Source: Candidatus Desulfovibrio intestinipullorum (lineage in GTDB: Bacteria; Desulfobacterota; Desulfovibrionia; Desulfovibrionales; Desulfovibrionaceae). From it: a stretch of 32,243 bases of DNA. Of the stretch, positions 15,366 through 23,729 are shown one piece after another. The notes beneath the pieces were generated by a model. It ran no database searches, had not been told where the DNA came from, and worked only from the letters and a program-made list of their open reading frames with translations. The stretch covers positions 1 to 32,243 of the forward strand of contig DXHV01000044.1 of NCBI GenBank assembly GCA_019113165.1. The letters are read 5' to 3'. Each line of letters starts with the position of its first letter. Within the stretch, counting starts at the first letter, position 1. Made by a program: the position numbers and the translations under genes.

Positions 15366-18300
15366 ATGTCCCAGCAGCCTCTCAAGACAGAAAAGCACAG
15401 GGCTTTTGCAGACGATACAGCAGACAATGCACAGGACAGACAGACCGGCTCTTCTGCCAGACAGGCTGCCAGGGGCAGGACAGGAAGGCGGCCCATGGGC
15501 GTGGGCGCAGCGGCCAGGCCGCGCCGGGTGCACCCCGGAGGCTCTGCCCTGAACCGCAGGGAACGCAGCAGGGAGGCATTTGACGCCTCCGGCGACCGCG
15601 AAGGCCGCGATATCCGCAACAGACACGACAAAAGGGGCACCGGCAGGACGGCAGGCCAGTTCCAGGACCGGGGTTTTCGTCCGGACGGGCAGGCACGATC
15701 CTTCGGACAGGCCGGCCACTTCGAGCGTCCCGAGCGCCCTGCCCGTCCCGATCGTCCCGAGCGTACAGGACGGGCCGGGGATCGCTTCCATAAGCAGGAC
15801 AGGCCGTTTGATCGTCCCTTCCCTGCCGGTCGCGGCGCCCGCCCCCTGGCCGGAGCAAGGCCGCCGTTCAGGCCAGAGCATACGGACCGCATGCCTGATC
15901 ACCGGGATGCTCATCGGGATGACCATCGTCCAGACCGCCATCAGGCTGCCGACAGGCCGGGCCGTGGCACACGTCCCTGGGCTGAAGGTCGCCTGCCCGG
16001 GAGACGGGACGAGCACGGCTTTGCCGGGCGGCCCGATCGTCCCCAGCGTTTCGAGCGGTCTGACCGGCCCGAGCGTTCTGATCGCTTCGAGCGGGCCGAT
16101 CGCTTTGACCGGTCCGATCGTCCGGCCAGGCGCTTCGGAGACCGTTTTGCGGATCGTTTTGCGGACCGTTCCGGTGCACCGTTTGCCGGCAGGGAAGACA
16201 AGGCTGCCGGCGGCCGGGAACGTCGTCCCCTTGCCGGCCTGAAGGACAGCCAGCCTGATCGCTCCGTGCGTCCTGAACGTCCCGATCGTTCCGAACGCCC
16301 GTTTGCCGCGCCTCAGTCCGCGCCAGGCCAGACAGGCGGGGACAGGGCTTCCTCTGATCCGATCACAGAGCGCCAGTCCAGTGCCACCTATGCCCTGGCA
16401 AGGACACCGCACAGGCCTGAAGGTTCAGCCCCCGAAGCGGAGTACAAGGCTGATCGGCCGGAGCCGGAACGCGGGCACGGACTGGACAGGCATGGTCGCC
16501 TGGCCGATCGCGGAGACGACCATCGTCCTTTTCGTGACAAGACGCAGGGACGCTTTGCCAGGGACAGATTCAGCGGTGACGGCCTCGGGGAAGGCGGTCC
16601 AAAGGGGTCTGAAGACAGGGATCCTTCCAGACAAAATTCCAGACAAAACTTCAAGCAGGACTTTAAGAACCGCTTTGATCGCCGTGGCCGCAGCCGCTTT
16701 GCCAGACACGAGGAAAACCGCTTCAATGGCCGCTTTGAGGAGCAATCTTCCGATCGCTTTGAAGGTCGCAGGGACGTTGACCACAAGGCCGGCCTGAAGG
16801 CAGGATCAGACTTCAGGCCGGATCGAAGGGAGCACGCTCGTCCCTTCGGTGATCGCCCGGGCCGCGACCGCGACACATCCTTCGGGGACAGATCCGGTCA
16901 CGACCGTTCCTTCCATACTCGTGACAGATCGTTCGGAGACCGTCCTGACCGTGATCGTGCCTTCGGCGACAGGTCTTTTGGTGAGCGTTCTGACCGAGAC
17001 CGGTCGTTCGGGGACAGGCCCGGCCGCGGGCGCTCGTTCCGCGGGGACCGTCCCGACTCGTTCCGCAAGGAAGCTTTTCGCAAGGAAGCTTTCCGCAAGG
17101 AAGCTTTCCGCAAGGATGCCTTCCGCGAAGACTCTTCCCCTGACAACGCCTTCCGTGACGACGCCCGCCCGTCTGCCTTCCGTGGAGACAGAGGGGCAGG
17201 GAGCCGCTGGCAGGATGGAAGGGAACGCCGCTTCGGGTGTACAGCTCGCAGTGACGCGCCCATGTTCGGCGAGCCCATGTTCCAGAATGGCCGTCGCGAC
17301 GAGGCAGGCTTCGATCGTCCGGACTCCGGCAGGCGGCCCGCTCTGCGGGGCAGCAGGGACGCGGCCGTCTATGACGTGCTCATCCTGGGCGCCGGCGCAG
17401 CCGGTCTCATGTGTGCCGCCCATCTGGTGAGCATGGGGCTGTCGGTCTGCGTGGTGGACCGCTCGCGCACCCCTGGCCGCAAGCTCTCCGTGGCAGGCGG
17501 CGGCAGGGCCAATTTCTCCAACCGTGCCCTGCAGCCCGGCCACTTTGTCTGCTCGCAAACAGGCTTTGTGGAGCCTGTGCTGGAAAAGGTCGACACGGCC
17601 GCCCTGCTGAGGCTCATGGATGTCCTGGAACTGCCCTGGGAGGAGAAGGAAAAGGGCAAGCTCTTTTTGCAGGTGCAGGCTGCCGACCTGGTTCGTGCCC
17701 TCATCGGCCGCTGCCGCAGGGGCGACTTCACCCTGTGCATGGAAGAGCACTTTTCCGTGGACGACCTCTCCTTCCCCGCTGACCCCGGGTCCGGGGCCCG
17801 CGTGCGCCTGACCACCTCCGTCACCGCCAGAACGGCCCGGCATCTGGTACTGGCCCTGGGCTCGCCGGCAAGTCCCTTCACGGGCTCTTCGGGCTTCGGC
17901 TACGCCCTGGCCCAGTCCCTGGGCCACAGCCTGGTGCGTCCCAGAGCCGCCCTGGCCCCCTTCTTCCTTGAGCAGGACTCTCCCTTCCTTGCCCTGAAGG
18001 GCGTAAGCGTCCCAGTGCGCCTGAGCACCTGCGGCCACACCGTCAGCGATGATCTGCTCTTCACCCACATGGGCCTGAGCGGACCTGCGGCCCTCAAGGC
18101 CTCCCTCTACTGGCAGGAAGGCGAAGTCCTGGAAATCGATCTGCTGCCCAAAGTGCTGCACAGGCTCTTTGAGGAAGAGGGCAGGAAGACGCCCCGCTCC
18201 GTGCTGGGCAAAGTGCTGCCCCAGCGCCTGGTGGACGTGATTCTGCCCGCAGAGCTGGCCGGCAGACGCTGCAGCGAGCTCAAATCGGAAGAGCGCGAGC

Positions 18301-18605
18301 AGCTTGAAGAGTGCGTGCACTGCCTCACCCTCAAACCCGTCAGCGTGGCCGGCCTGCGCCAGGCCGAAGTGTGCGCAGGCGGCGTGGACTGCTCGGAAAT
18401 CGAGCCCGTGACCTTCGCAAGCCGCAGGCGGGAGCATGTCTCCATCATTGGCGAAATGCTGGACGTCACCGGCACCCTTGGCGGCTACAACCTGCACTGG
18501 GCCTTTGCCAGCGCCCTGCTCGCCGCCCAGGCCATAGCAGACAGCCTCTACCCCGGACGCCGTCGCAGCGCGGAGAGCCAGCCTGCCGCAAAAGCGCAGG
18601 ACTAG
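15366..18605 (+). CDS. BaiN/HI0933-family flavoprotein with a ~665-residue Arg-rich low-complexity N-terminal extension
   Basis: A 1079-residue protein starting at 15366 (AGGAG six bases upstream, MSQQPLKTEKHRAF). Residues 1 to ~665 are strongly repetitive and almost certainly disordered, built from Arg, Asp, Gly, Phe, Pro and Ser, with runs such as RFGDRFADRFADRS, FGDRPGRDRDTSFGDRS and four to five tandem FRKEA-like units at 17061-17135. Residues ~666-1079 are a complete NAD(P)/FAD oxidoreductase of the HI0933/BaiN type: VYDVLILGAGAAGL (FAD-binding), GRKLSVAGGGRANFSN, and near the end AGGVDCSEI and GEMLDVTGTLGGYNLHW. The family normally has about 400 residues. No internal start with a ribosome-binding site precedes the enzyme part, so one fusion protein is the simplest reading. 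Similar Arg-rich tails occur on bacterial RNA helicases; RNA binding or condensate formation is inference. Substrate unknown. Confidence 0.85.
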   Translation: MSQQPLKTEKHRAFADDTADNAQDRQTGSSARQAARGRTGRRPMGVGAAARPRRVHPGGSALNRRERSREAFDASGDREGRDIRNRHDKRGTGRTAGQFQDRGFRPDGQARSFGQAGHFERPERPARPDRPERTGRAGDRFHKQDRPFDRPFPAGRGARPLAGARPPFRPEHTDRMPDHRDAHRDDHRPDRHQAADRPGRGTRPWAEGRLPGRRDEHGFAGRPDRPQRFERSDRPERSDRFERADRFDRSDRPARRFGDRFADRFADRSGAPFAGREDKAAGGRERRPLAGLKDSQPDRSVRPERPDRSERPFAAPQSAPGQTGGDRASSDPITERQSSATYALARTPHRPEGSAPEAEYKADRPEPERGHGLDRHGRLADRGDDHRPFRDKTQGRFARDRFSGDGLGEGGPKGSEDRDPSRQNSRQNFKQDFKNRFDRRGRSRFARHEENRFNGRFEEQSSDRFEGRRDVDHKAGLKAGSDFRPDRREHARPFGDRPGRDRDTSFGDRSGHDRSFHTRDRSFGDRPDRDRAFGDRSFGERSDRDRSFGDRPGRGRSFRGDRPDSFRKEAFRKEAFRKEAFRKDAFREDSSPDNAFRDDARPSAFRGDRGAGSRWQDGRERRFGCTARSDAPMFGEPMFQNGRRDEAGFDRPDSGRRPALRGSRDAAVYDVLILGAGAAGLMCAAHLVSMGLSVCVVDRSRTPGRKLSVAGGGRANFSNRALQPGHFVCSQTGFVEPVLEKVDTAALLRLMDVLELPWEEKEKGKLFLQVQAADLVRALIGRCRRGDFTLCMEEHFSVDDLSFPADPGSGARVRLTTSVTARTARHLVLALGSPASPFTGSSGFGYALAQSLGHSLVRPRAALAPFFLEQDSPFLALKGVSVPVRLSTCGHTVSDDLLFTHMGLSGPAALKASLYWQEGEVLEIDLLPKVLHRLFEEEGRKTPRSVLGKVLPQRLVDVILPAELAGRRCSELKSEEREQLEECVHCLTLKPVSVAGLRQAEVCAGGVDCSEIEPVTFASRRREHVSIIGEMLDVTGTLGGYNLHWAFASALLAAQAIADSLYPGRRRSAESQPAAKAQD
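17061..17135 (+). repeat. 15-bp in-frame tandem repeat
   Basis: Units TTCCGCAAGGAAGCT at 17061, 17076 (TTTCGC variant), 17091, then TTCCGCAAGGATGCC at 17106 and a diverged TTCCGCGAAGACTCT at 17121. Each encodes FRKEA or a variant. Near-identity at DNA level suggests recent slippage expansion. Confidence 0.85.
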
Positions 18606-18632
18606 TCTTTTGAGCTGAAAGACAAAAACCAG

Positions 18633-18678
18633 AAGCCGCCCGCAGCCGGAACCACCATCCGGCCACGGGCGGCTTTTT
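18633..18678 (+). terminator. Rho-independent terminator of the flavoprotein gene
   Basis: AAGCCGCCCG..CCGG pairs with CCGG..CGGGCGGCTT around a short loop, followed by TTTTT at 18674-18678. On the minus strand the stem is flanked by a T-rich tract too, so it probably also ends the convergent hipA transcript. Confidence 0.85.
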
Positions 18679-18725
18679 GCCTGGTTTGTGCCTGGGCACG
18701 GGGCCGAGCGCACCCCGGGCCCGGA

Positions 18726-19850
18726 CTAGTCTCTGAATTCGTCGGCCAGGGCGTCCCTGGTGCGTTCGATGAGGTGCTGCACTGTTCTGGCGGCAAGGCC
18801 GCCCACGGCCGCAGCCTGGATGAGATCGCGATCCGTGATGTCCCTGCCCTTGCCGTTGACTGTCGAACAGTGTTCGCCATTGAAGCCCGCACAGCGGGTG
18901 AGGTCGTAGGCCGGAGCCAGATGCCAGTGGAAGTGCTCGTCCATGAGGAAGGCAAAGTTCCTGGTGTGGTCGTCCCTGTTGCCTGCCAGGACGTTGAAAA
19001 CCATGAGGGCCACCATGCGCTCCACCTCCCTGCTGCTGCGGGTGAGACTGGCGGTGAGGCGGATGAGGTTTTCGTAGTCCATGCTGGGGAAACGGTGCGA
19101 GGCGTGCAGAAGGCCGCAGGCCGTATGCGCGTGCATCTTCTGACCCTGCACCCTGTCAAAGCGGCGTACCCCAAAGTAGCCCGGGCCCTTTGCAGACGGA
19201 AAGAGCCGTGTCTCGGGCATGTCCAGACCGGCCCTGCGGGCGGCCAGCGAGAGCCGGTACTCCTGCAGGCCTGCCTCGGGACTGTCACCTGGAGCCCTGA
19301 ACTTGACAATCCACGACTGCGGCTCCCCGTGCTCGTCCTCAGGCTCAAGCAGCACCTTGGGCCGTGCGCCGCCAAGGGAACCGCTCAAATTGATCAGCGT
19401 ATCAAGGGCTTCAGTCTGGCAGGACTGCTCCTCCAGAAGACGCAGGGATTCCTCTGCAAGCTTGTCGAAGTCGCAGGCCACGTCCTCGACAAGGGAGGAC
19501 GCATCCGGTTCGTATTCCAGCGCGCCAAAGCTTCTGCTGCCGGCAAGTGTCAGACGCTCCAGCGGGGAGCAGTCTGCCAGGGAGCGCTTCTGGCGTGCCA
19601 GGGTGCGATCCAGCAGGAGCAGTCCCCAGCCATCGGGCAAACTGTCGTTGAAGACGCCGAACAGGCCGTCAAAGGTGAGCTTGTCGTCCCTGAACGTGCC
19701 CGGGCGCAGGGGCAGCATGTAGGGAGAAAGCGGAATGCCTGTGGCCAGAAAGTCCGGGTGGTACTCGAACAGCAGCCCATGGGCTGTGTCGGCAAGCAGA
19801 CCCACTTCCCGGCGCACGCCATAATGATGGAGAAAGACGCGAACCGTCAC
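18726..19850 (-). CDS. hipA: HipA-family Ser/Thr kinase toxin
   Basis: Toxin of a type II toxin-antitoxin pair; HipA kinases phosphorylate a translation target (glutamyl-tRNA synthetase in E. coli) and cause growth arrest. It has 374 residues. The N-terminal subdomain includes LPLRPGTFRDD and FNDSLPDGWG. The kinase core shows the nucleotide loop SGSLGGARPKVLL (157-168), the lysine in WIVKF (Lys183), the catalytic loop GNRDDHTRN (290-298) and the metal-binding DLT (316-318), so it should be active. The start overlaps the last codon and stop of the antitoxin gene by 4 bases (ATGA). E. coli HipA has ~440 residues; this is one of the shorter HipA-like forms. Its own target is not predictable from sequence. 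Confidence 0.92.
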   Translation of the reverse strand: MTVRVFLHHYGVRREVGLLADTAHGLLFEYHPDFLATGIPLSPYMLPLRPGTFRDDKLTFDGLFGVFNDSLPDGWGLLLLDRTLARQKRSLADCSPLERLTLAGSRSFGALEYEPDASSLVEDVACDFDKLAEESLRLLEEQSCQTEALDTLINLSGSLGGARPKVLLEPEDEHGEPQSWIVKFRAPGDSPEAGLQEYRLSLAARRAGLDMPETRLFPSAKGPGYFGVRRFDRVQGQKMHAHTACGLLHASHRFPSMDYENLIRLTASLTRSSREVERMVALMVFNVLAGNRDDHTRNFAFLMDEHFHWHLAPAYDLTRCAGFNGEHCSTVNGKGRDITDRDLIQAAAVGGLAARTVQHLIERTRDALADEFRD

Positions 19851-20188
19851 AGGCCGGCCTCCGGGTGCACCGGGCGCTCTGGGACAGACCGGCTGCTTCT
19901 GCTGCGCTTACGCTGGCGTGGCGCCTCCGCATAGAGGGAGAGCGCATGCCTGGACGGAAAGAGGCTGGAAAACTCCTTCAGTTCGCCAAGAACAAGGGCC
20001 AGGGCAAGAAGGGAGCGGAGCGAAATCTCGCCTGTTGCCTCGAAGCGGCGCACACTGCCGAGACTGACACCAGAACGTTCGGCCAGTTCGGCCTGGGTTA
20101 TGTTCTGGGACAGTCTGCTGGCGCGAACCCTGGCCGCAAGGTCGCGCTGGACATCAAAGGGTGTTTGCAGAAGGGGATGAATGTCCAT
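19847..20188 (-). CDS. hipB: HipB-like XRE-family antitoxin
   Basis: A 113-residue DNA-binding antitoxin that should neutralise HipA and repress the operon. The start at 20188 (MDIHPLLQTPFD) is chosen over 20203 because GGAGG lies eight bases upstream of it and none precedes the other. The helix-turn-helix spans about residues 27-60, with ITQAELAERSGVSLGSVRRF as the recognition part. The C-terminal ~30 residues are a basic, Ser/Arg/Pro-rich tail (RQRKRSRSSRSV). The stop overlaps the hipA start, giving translational coupling. Two different perfect palindromes upstream are candidate operators. Confidence 0.88.
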   Translation of the reverse strand: MDIHPLLQTPFDVQRDLAARVRASRLSQNITQAELAERSGVSLGSVRRFEATGEISLRSLLALALVLGELKEFSSLFPSRHALSLYAEAPRQRKRSRSSRSVPERPVHPEAGL

Positions 20189-20306
20189 TGGCAAGTCCTC
20201 CATAACTCATCGTAAGGGACAGCCCTGCGGGAAGGACAGGACTGTCCCTGCAGGGAAGCCAGGTCCCGAGGTCTGTTCAGAGATCCTGGCACAGGCGGCG
20301 AGGCTT

Positions 20307-20321
20307 GAGTAATAAGTACTC
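20307..20321. promoter_or_regulatory. Palindrome 1 upstream of hipB, candidate operator
   Basis: GAGTA-ATAAG-TACTC, a perfect 5-bp inverted repeat with a 5-bp spacer, in an AT-rich island about 120 bp upstream of the hipB start. Confidence 0.45.
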
Positions 20322-20356
20322 ATATTTGAGCGTTTACAGTCATTTTTCGTGCTTAA

Positions 20357-20371
20357 CTAATAACATATTAG
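20357..20371. promoter_or_regulatory. Palindrome 2 upstream of hipB, candidate operator
   Basis: CTAATA-ACA-TATTAG, a perfect 6-bp inverted repeat with a 3-bp spacer. It differs in sequence from palindrome 1, so the two may not bind the same protein. It lies between the divergent ends of hipB (start side) and the AlbA_2 gene (3' side). Confidence 0.45.
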
Positions 20372-20436
20372 CAGTAAAAAATAAAGCTCCCGGTCAGCCT
20401 GCCTCCTGTGGTCACGCAGCTAGGCGTGCAGAGACG

Positions 20437-20478
20437 CTTCAGTCCTCAGTCTTCAGTCCTCAGCCTTCAGTCCTTCCG
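20437..20478 (-). repeat. Three 14-bp tandem units across the stop codon of the AlbA_2 gene
   Basis: CTTCAGTCCTCAGT at 20437, CTTCAGTCCTCAGC at 20451 and CTTCAGTCCTTCCG at 20465. The middle unit holds the TGA stop (20453-20455) of the leftward gene. Unit-number change is possible by slippage. Confidence 0.75.
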
Positions 20479-23400
20479 GGAGCTGACCGGCACCCCGCAC
20501 ATCTGTCTGCGCTGTCTGCACGTCTGGCTGCGCTTCCGATTGCCCGTCTGCCTGGCAATTGGGCTGGCAATTTGGCTGCCTGCCGGCCTGTTCCTGCCCG
20601 CCCTTATCCGAGCTCGTCCCCGAGCTTTTCTTTCTGCGGGATCCGATGGCGAGCTCCGTGTTCCGGCCGGAAAGGACCCAGCAGGGCCGGCTCCTGAGGC
20701 CGGCATTGCGGATGAGGTCCAGCTTGCGCAGCCTGGTGAGGACATAGGAGACCTTCTGAAAGCGGTCCTTGTCCGAGAGCGTGGGTGGCAGCAGGGGCTC
20801 AAGCGCCTCCAGGATGTCCTGCCTGGTGGCGGACCTGCGGTGGGCAAGCAGCTCGACCACGTGCGCGCAGCAGGCCGCAGGGTCCGTGTCGCCAGACGAT
20901 CGGTCCCAGGACCATCCCCTGTTCCTTGTGCCGGCACGCGGCCCGGCCTGTTCGGCAGACGCCTGTTCGTCAGCCGTCTGCTGTCCGGCTGCCTGCTTGT
21001 CTGCCTGCTTGCCTGACGGCCCGGTCTCCGGATCTCCGGCGCCCGGCTGTGGCCGGACCCCGGCTCCCGCTTCTGGCGCTTCTGGTGCGTCTGGTACCTC
21101 TGCCATGGCCGCAGGGGCCGGCATCCCGGCTTTTGCCTGCTCTTCTGCCGGCACCGCCTCTGGTCCCGGGGCTGCGTCCGTGACCGGCGCGGCAAGGGTC
21201 GTGTCTGCCGTGTCAGCGTGCCCTGTGGCATCTGCGGGAACTGCGCAGGCTGCGGGACCGTCTCCGGCCGCAGGCTGCGACACGGGCTCGTCACGGTCCG
21301 CCTGCTCTTCCTGTTCTGCAGGGACCGTGCCGGTGTGCACGTCGATGCGGCCGGGCCCTGCTGCGTCTTTTGGTATTGTCTCGTTCCGGGCAGAGCCTTT
21401 CTGAACAATTCCTTTCTGCGCCGGGCCTTTCTGGGTTGCTCCCTTGCGGGGTGCGCCGTTCTGGTCCTGTTCAGATTGGTCGGAAGAGTCGGGGGGCAGG
21501 AGGCCTTTGAGGGTCAGCAGCTCGCGCACCTGCTCCGGAATGGGGCGTCCCTGGCAGGCCTGCACAAGAAAGGCCTGCTCCGTCATGGAGAGGGCCTGCA
21601 GCGCTTCCCGGGTGTGGCCTGGCAGGGTGCACACGGAATCCAGCCTGGCTGAAGGCAGGACAAGGCGCACACAATCCGGTTCGCAGTGGTACTCGGGAGG
21701 CAGCAGACCCAGACGGACCTGGCGGCGCCACAGCCTGGCAAGCCCGAGGCCCAGGCCCCTGCTTATGGAGAGGCGCATCATGGCCTGCACAAGGCAGTCA
21801 TTGCGCGTGATCAGCGGCGTGGTGCTGCCTTCGAGATAGTCTGCCGGCCTGCCCCGGACAAAGCTGCCCGCAGAGATCAGGGACGTGCCCTCCCCGTCCT
21901 GCTCGACCACGATGCGGCCGCAGGCCGTGTAGTCCTGATGGAGCAGCGCATTGATCAGGGCCTCGGACAGGGCGGCCCTGTCCACCGTATACGGCGTCTG
22001 TGGCGTCTGCAGCCTGTCCGAACTGTCTGGCCTGGCAGGCCTGTTCCGGCTGTCCGGGGCTGCGGAAGTCCTGGCAGTCCCGGCTTCGTCCCCGGACTCG
22101 TCTCCGGACTCGTCTTTGGACTGTTCGGGCGCAAGCAGATCGAGCACCTTCGTCAGCGCCGTGAGCATGGGCAGTCCGAAGAGCCGGCAGACGGGCCCGG
22201 CGTCGGAGTCTGAACCGATTCTCACGACAATCTGGGCCGGATGCGGGGAGAGCTGGCCCCAGGCAGAGGGACGGCCAAAGAGCAGCAGGGCTGCGCGGGT
22301 CAGCCGGCCCGAGCGCACAAGGCGCAGATGCTCCAGAAAGGACAGGGTCGACCAGTGCGCCGCCAGTTCCCGCTCAAGGCCTGGCGCCAGCGTGGTCATG
22401 AAGAGCCTTTTGCCCATGTTCAGGGCCTCTTCGTCCAGATCCGCCACACTGGCCGAGGGCAGGGGCTGGGCCGTCCAGTCCTCCAGCGGCGCCTGACAGC
22501 GTATGGCATCAAGCCGGCTCATGCTCAGAGGCTGCATGCTGTCGCCGTTGCGCTCGTAGGCAAGGCCCGAGACAAAGACCGGCAGGCCGCGGGGCGCCGG
22601 CGGAATCTCGAAGAGCAGCACGCGGCGGTCCTCCACGGTCAGGGTGTGGATGGCGGAAAAGGTGACGGAGCCCGTTGCCTGCCGTATCTGCAGCCTGAGC
22701 GTGTTCAGGGCGCCTTTTGCCTTGCCGTAGCTTGTGCCGACAATCTGCCGGCCCTTGTCCCGCACGCCGAAGACAAGCCAGGCGCACTGGGCGCCCAGCA
22801 GATTGGCCTCGTTGGACAGGGCCGAGAAATAGCGGGCTATGTCGCAGAGCTTGAAGTGCTTGCCGCCTTCCTTGAACTCGATGATCTCGTTTTCTCCGGT
22901 GGCCAGCAGACGGTGCAGGATCTGCTCAAGCTCCTTTCTGCTCTTCTGGCCGACAAGGCAGGTGCTCTCTTCAAGGGCGATCTGCAGGCCGGAATCGGTC
23001 GCGGCGCGAGCCGGATCAACGGAGCGATCGGACAAAGGCTCGGGCGCCAGAGCGGGCGATGTGTCCGGAGACGTTCCGGGAGCTGTGTCGCACAGTGTGT
23101 CGCAAGAGGCTGCGAGGGATGCTTCGGCAGCTGCTTTGGCTGACGCTTTGGAAGACGGTTCGGCGGCCGTTTCGGCGGCCGGTTCGCACGCGTGTGCGGA
23201 GCAGGCGCTGCCACTTGTGCCGGACGCGGAGAAAGACGCCCCCGGAGACGTGTCCTGTGGGGACGAACCTTGGGGGAACGAGTCCCGGGAAGACAAGTCC
23301 TGGGAGGACGACGCCGGAGACGAAGCTTGAGCAGACGACGGATCCTGAGCAGACAGCGTGTCCGAGGCGGTATCGCTCATCGGAGCTGCGGCATGGTCCG

Positions 23401-23566
23401 AGGCAAGGTCTGCCGTATGGTTTGCGGCCGTGTCCGGGTATGTGGAATCGGCAGCCCCGCTTTCCTGCGGACGCTGCCTGAAGGAGCAGAGTTCGGCAGC
23501 AGGGTCAGCTGCGTGTTCCGCCTGGGGTCTGTGTTCCCGGGACGAAGACAGGGACTGGTGGTTCAC
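20453..23566 (-). CDS. AlbA_2/GHKL-type ATP-binding protein with low-complexity inserts
   Basis: Up to 1037 residues, GTG start at 23566. The start is uncertain: the ribosome-binding site is weak, the only Met in the first 200 residues is at 63 (23380), and residues 1-195 are Ala/Ser/Pro/Asp-rich. Residues ~223-345 are an AlbA_2 domain (ENEIIEFKEGGKHFKLCDIA, ALSNEANLLG, LVFGVRD). Residues ~380-640 match the RecG-like/COG2865 C-terminal part with a GHKL-type ATPase fragment (LSEALINALLHQDYT), interrupted at ~481-525 by an Asp/Ser-rich insert. Residues ~695-895 are a second low-complexity stretch with QKG repeats. Residues ~905-985 resemble a winged helix (LTRLRKLDLIRNAGL). Such proteins are often called transcriptional regulators or defence-related; the role here is unknown. 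It lies 153 bp downstream of the sbcDC-GNAT operon. Confidence 0.75.
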   Translation of the reverse strand: MNHQSLSSSREHRPQAEHAADPAAELCSFRQRPQESGAADSTYPDTAANHTADLASDHAAAPMSDTASDTLSAQDPSSAQASSPASSSQDLSSRDSFPQGSSPQDTSPGASFSASGTSGSACSAHACEPAAETAAEPSSKASAKAAAEASLAASCDTLCDTAPGTSPDTSPALAPEPLSDRSVDPARAATDSGLQIALEESTCLVGQKSRKELEQILHRLLATGENEIIEFKEGGKHFKLCDIARYFSALSNEANLLGAQCAWLVFGVRDKGRQIVGTSYGKAKGALNTLRLQIRQATGSVTFSAIHTLTVEDRRVLLFEIPPAPRGLPVFVSGLAYERNGDSMQPLSMSRLDAIRCQAPLEDWTAQPLPSASVADLDEEALNMGKRLFMTTLAPGLERELAAHWSTLSFLEHLRLVRSGRLTRAALLLFGRPSAWGQLSPHPAQIVVRIGSDSDAGPVCRLFGLPMLTALTKVLDLLAPEQSKDESGDESGDEAGTARTSAAPDSRNRPARPDSSDRLQTPQTPYTVDRAALSEALINALLHQDYTACGRIVVEQDGEGTSLISAGSFVRGRPADYLEGSTTPLITRNDCLVQAMMRLSISRGLGLGLARLWRRQVRLGLLPPEYHCEPDCVRLVLPSARLDSVCTLPGHTREALQALSMTEQAFLVQACQGRPIPEQVRELLTLKGLLPPDSSDQSEQDQNGAPRKGATQKGPAQKGIVQKGSARNETIPKDAAGPGRIDVHTGTVPAEQEEQADRDEPVSQPAAGDGPAACAVPADATGHADTADTTLAAPVTDAAPGPEAVPAEEQAKAGMPAPAAMAEVPDAPEAPEAGAGVRPQPGAGDPETGPSGKQADKQAAGQQTADEQASAEQAGPRAGTRNRGWSWDRSSGDTDPAACCAHVVELLAHRRSATRQDILEALEPLLPPTLSDKDRFQKVSYVLTRLRKLDLIRNAGLRSRPCWVLSGRNTELAIGSRRKKSSGTSSDKGGQEQAGRQPNCQPNCQADGQSEAQPDVQTAQTDVRGAGQLPEGLKAED

Positions 23567-23694
23567 GAAGAACGCTCGTCGTGTGAGGCATTGGATCCTG
23601 CTTTCGTGCTCGTGAGAGGGGGTGAATCTGAACCATGGCCTTGGGACAATGAGGGGAGAGAAGAAGTGAGAGAAGGAGTGGGCGGCACAGGGGG

Positions 23695-23729
23695 CTCATG
23701 AGCCGTCTCATGAGATGCCTCATGAGACG
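23695..23729 (-). repeat. Triple CTCATGAG palindrome / hairpin at the acetyltransferase stop
   Basis: CTCATGAG occurs three times at 12-14 bp spacing (from 23695, 23707 and 23719). CGTCTCATGAG (23704-23714) and CTCATGAGACG (23719-23729) form a perfect 11-bp stem with loop ATGC. The arm contains the TGA stop of the leftward gene. No T-run follows, so it may be a 3'-end stabiliser, a weak terminator or a binding site. Confidence 0.6.

Noticed and set aside
15366..17361. CRISPR-like or other array suggested by repeated GATCG and CGTCCCGAGCG words
   Set aside because: The repeats are irregular, in frame and coding; there are no spacers of constant length.
16806..18713. 635-codon open frame on the minus strand
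   Set aside because: Antisense of the flavoprotein gene; no ribosome-binding site or domain.
20386..20484. Long-range inverted repeat AGCTCCCGG / CCGGGAGCT as a terminator for the AlbA_2 gene
   Set aside because: The minus strand does have a T-run after the inner arm, but the ~80-nt loop makes an intrinsic terminator doubtful.
23570..23640. tRNA-like 3' fragment (GGTTCAGATTCACC on the minus strand)
   Set aside because: No acceptor, D-arm or anticodon arm can be built around it.
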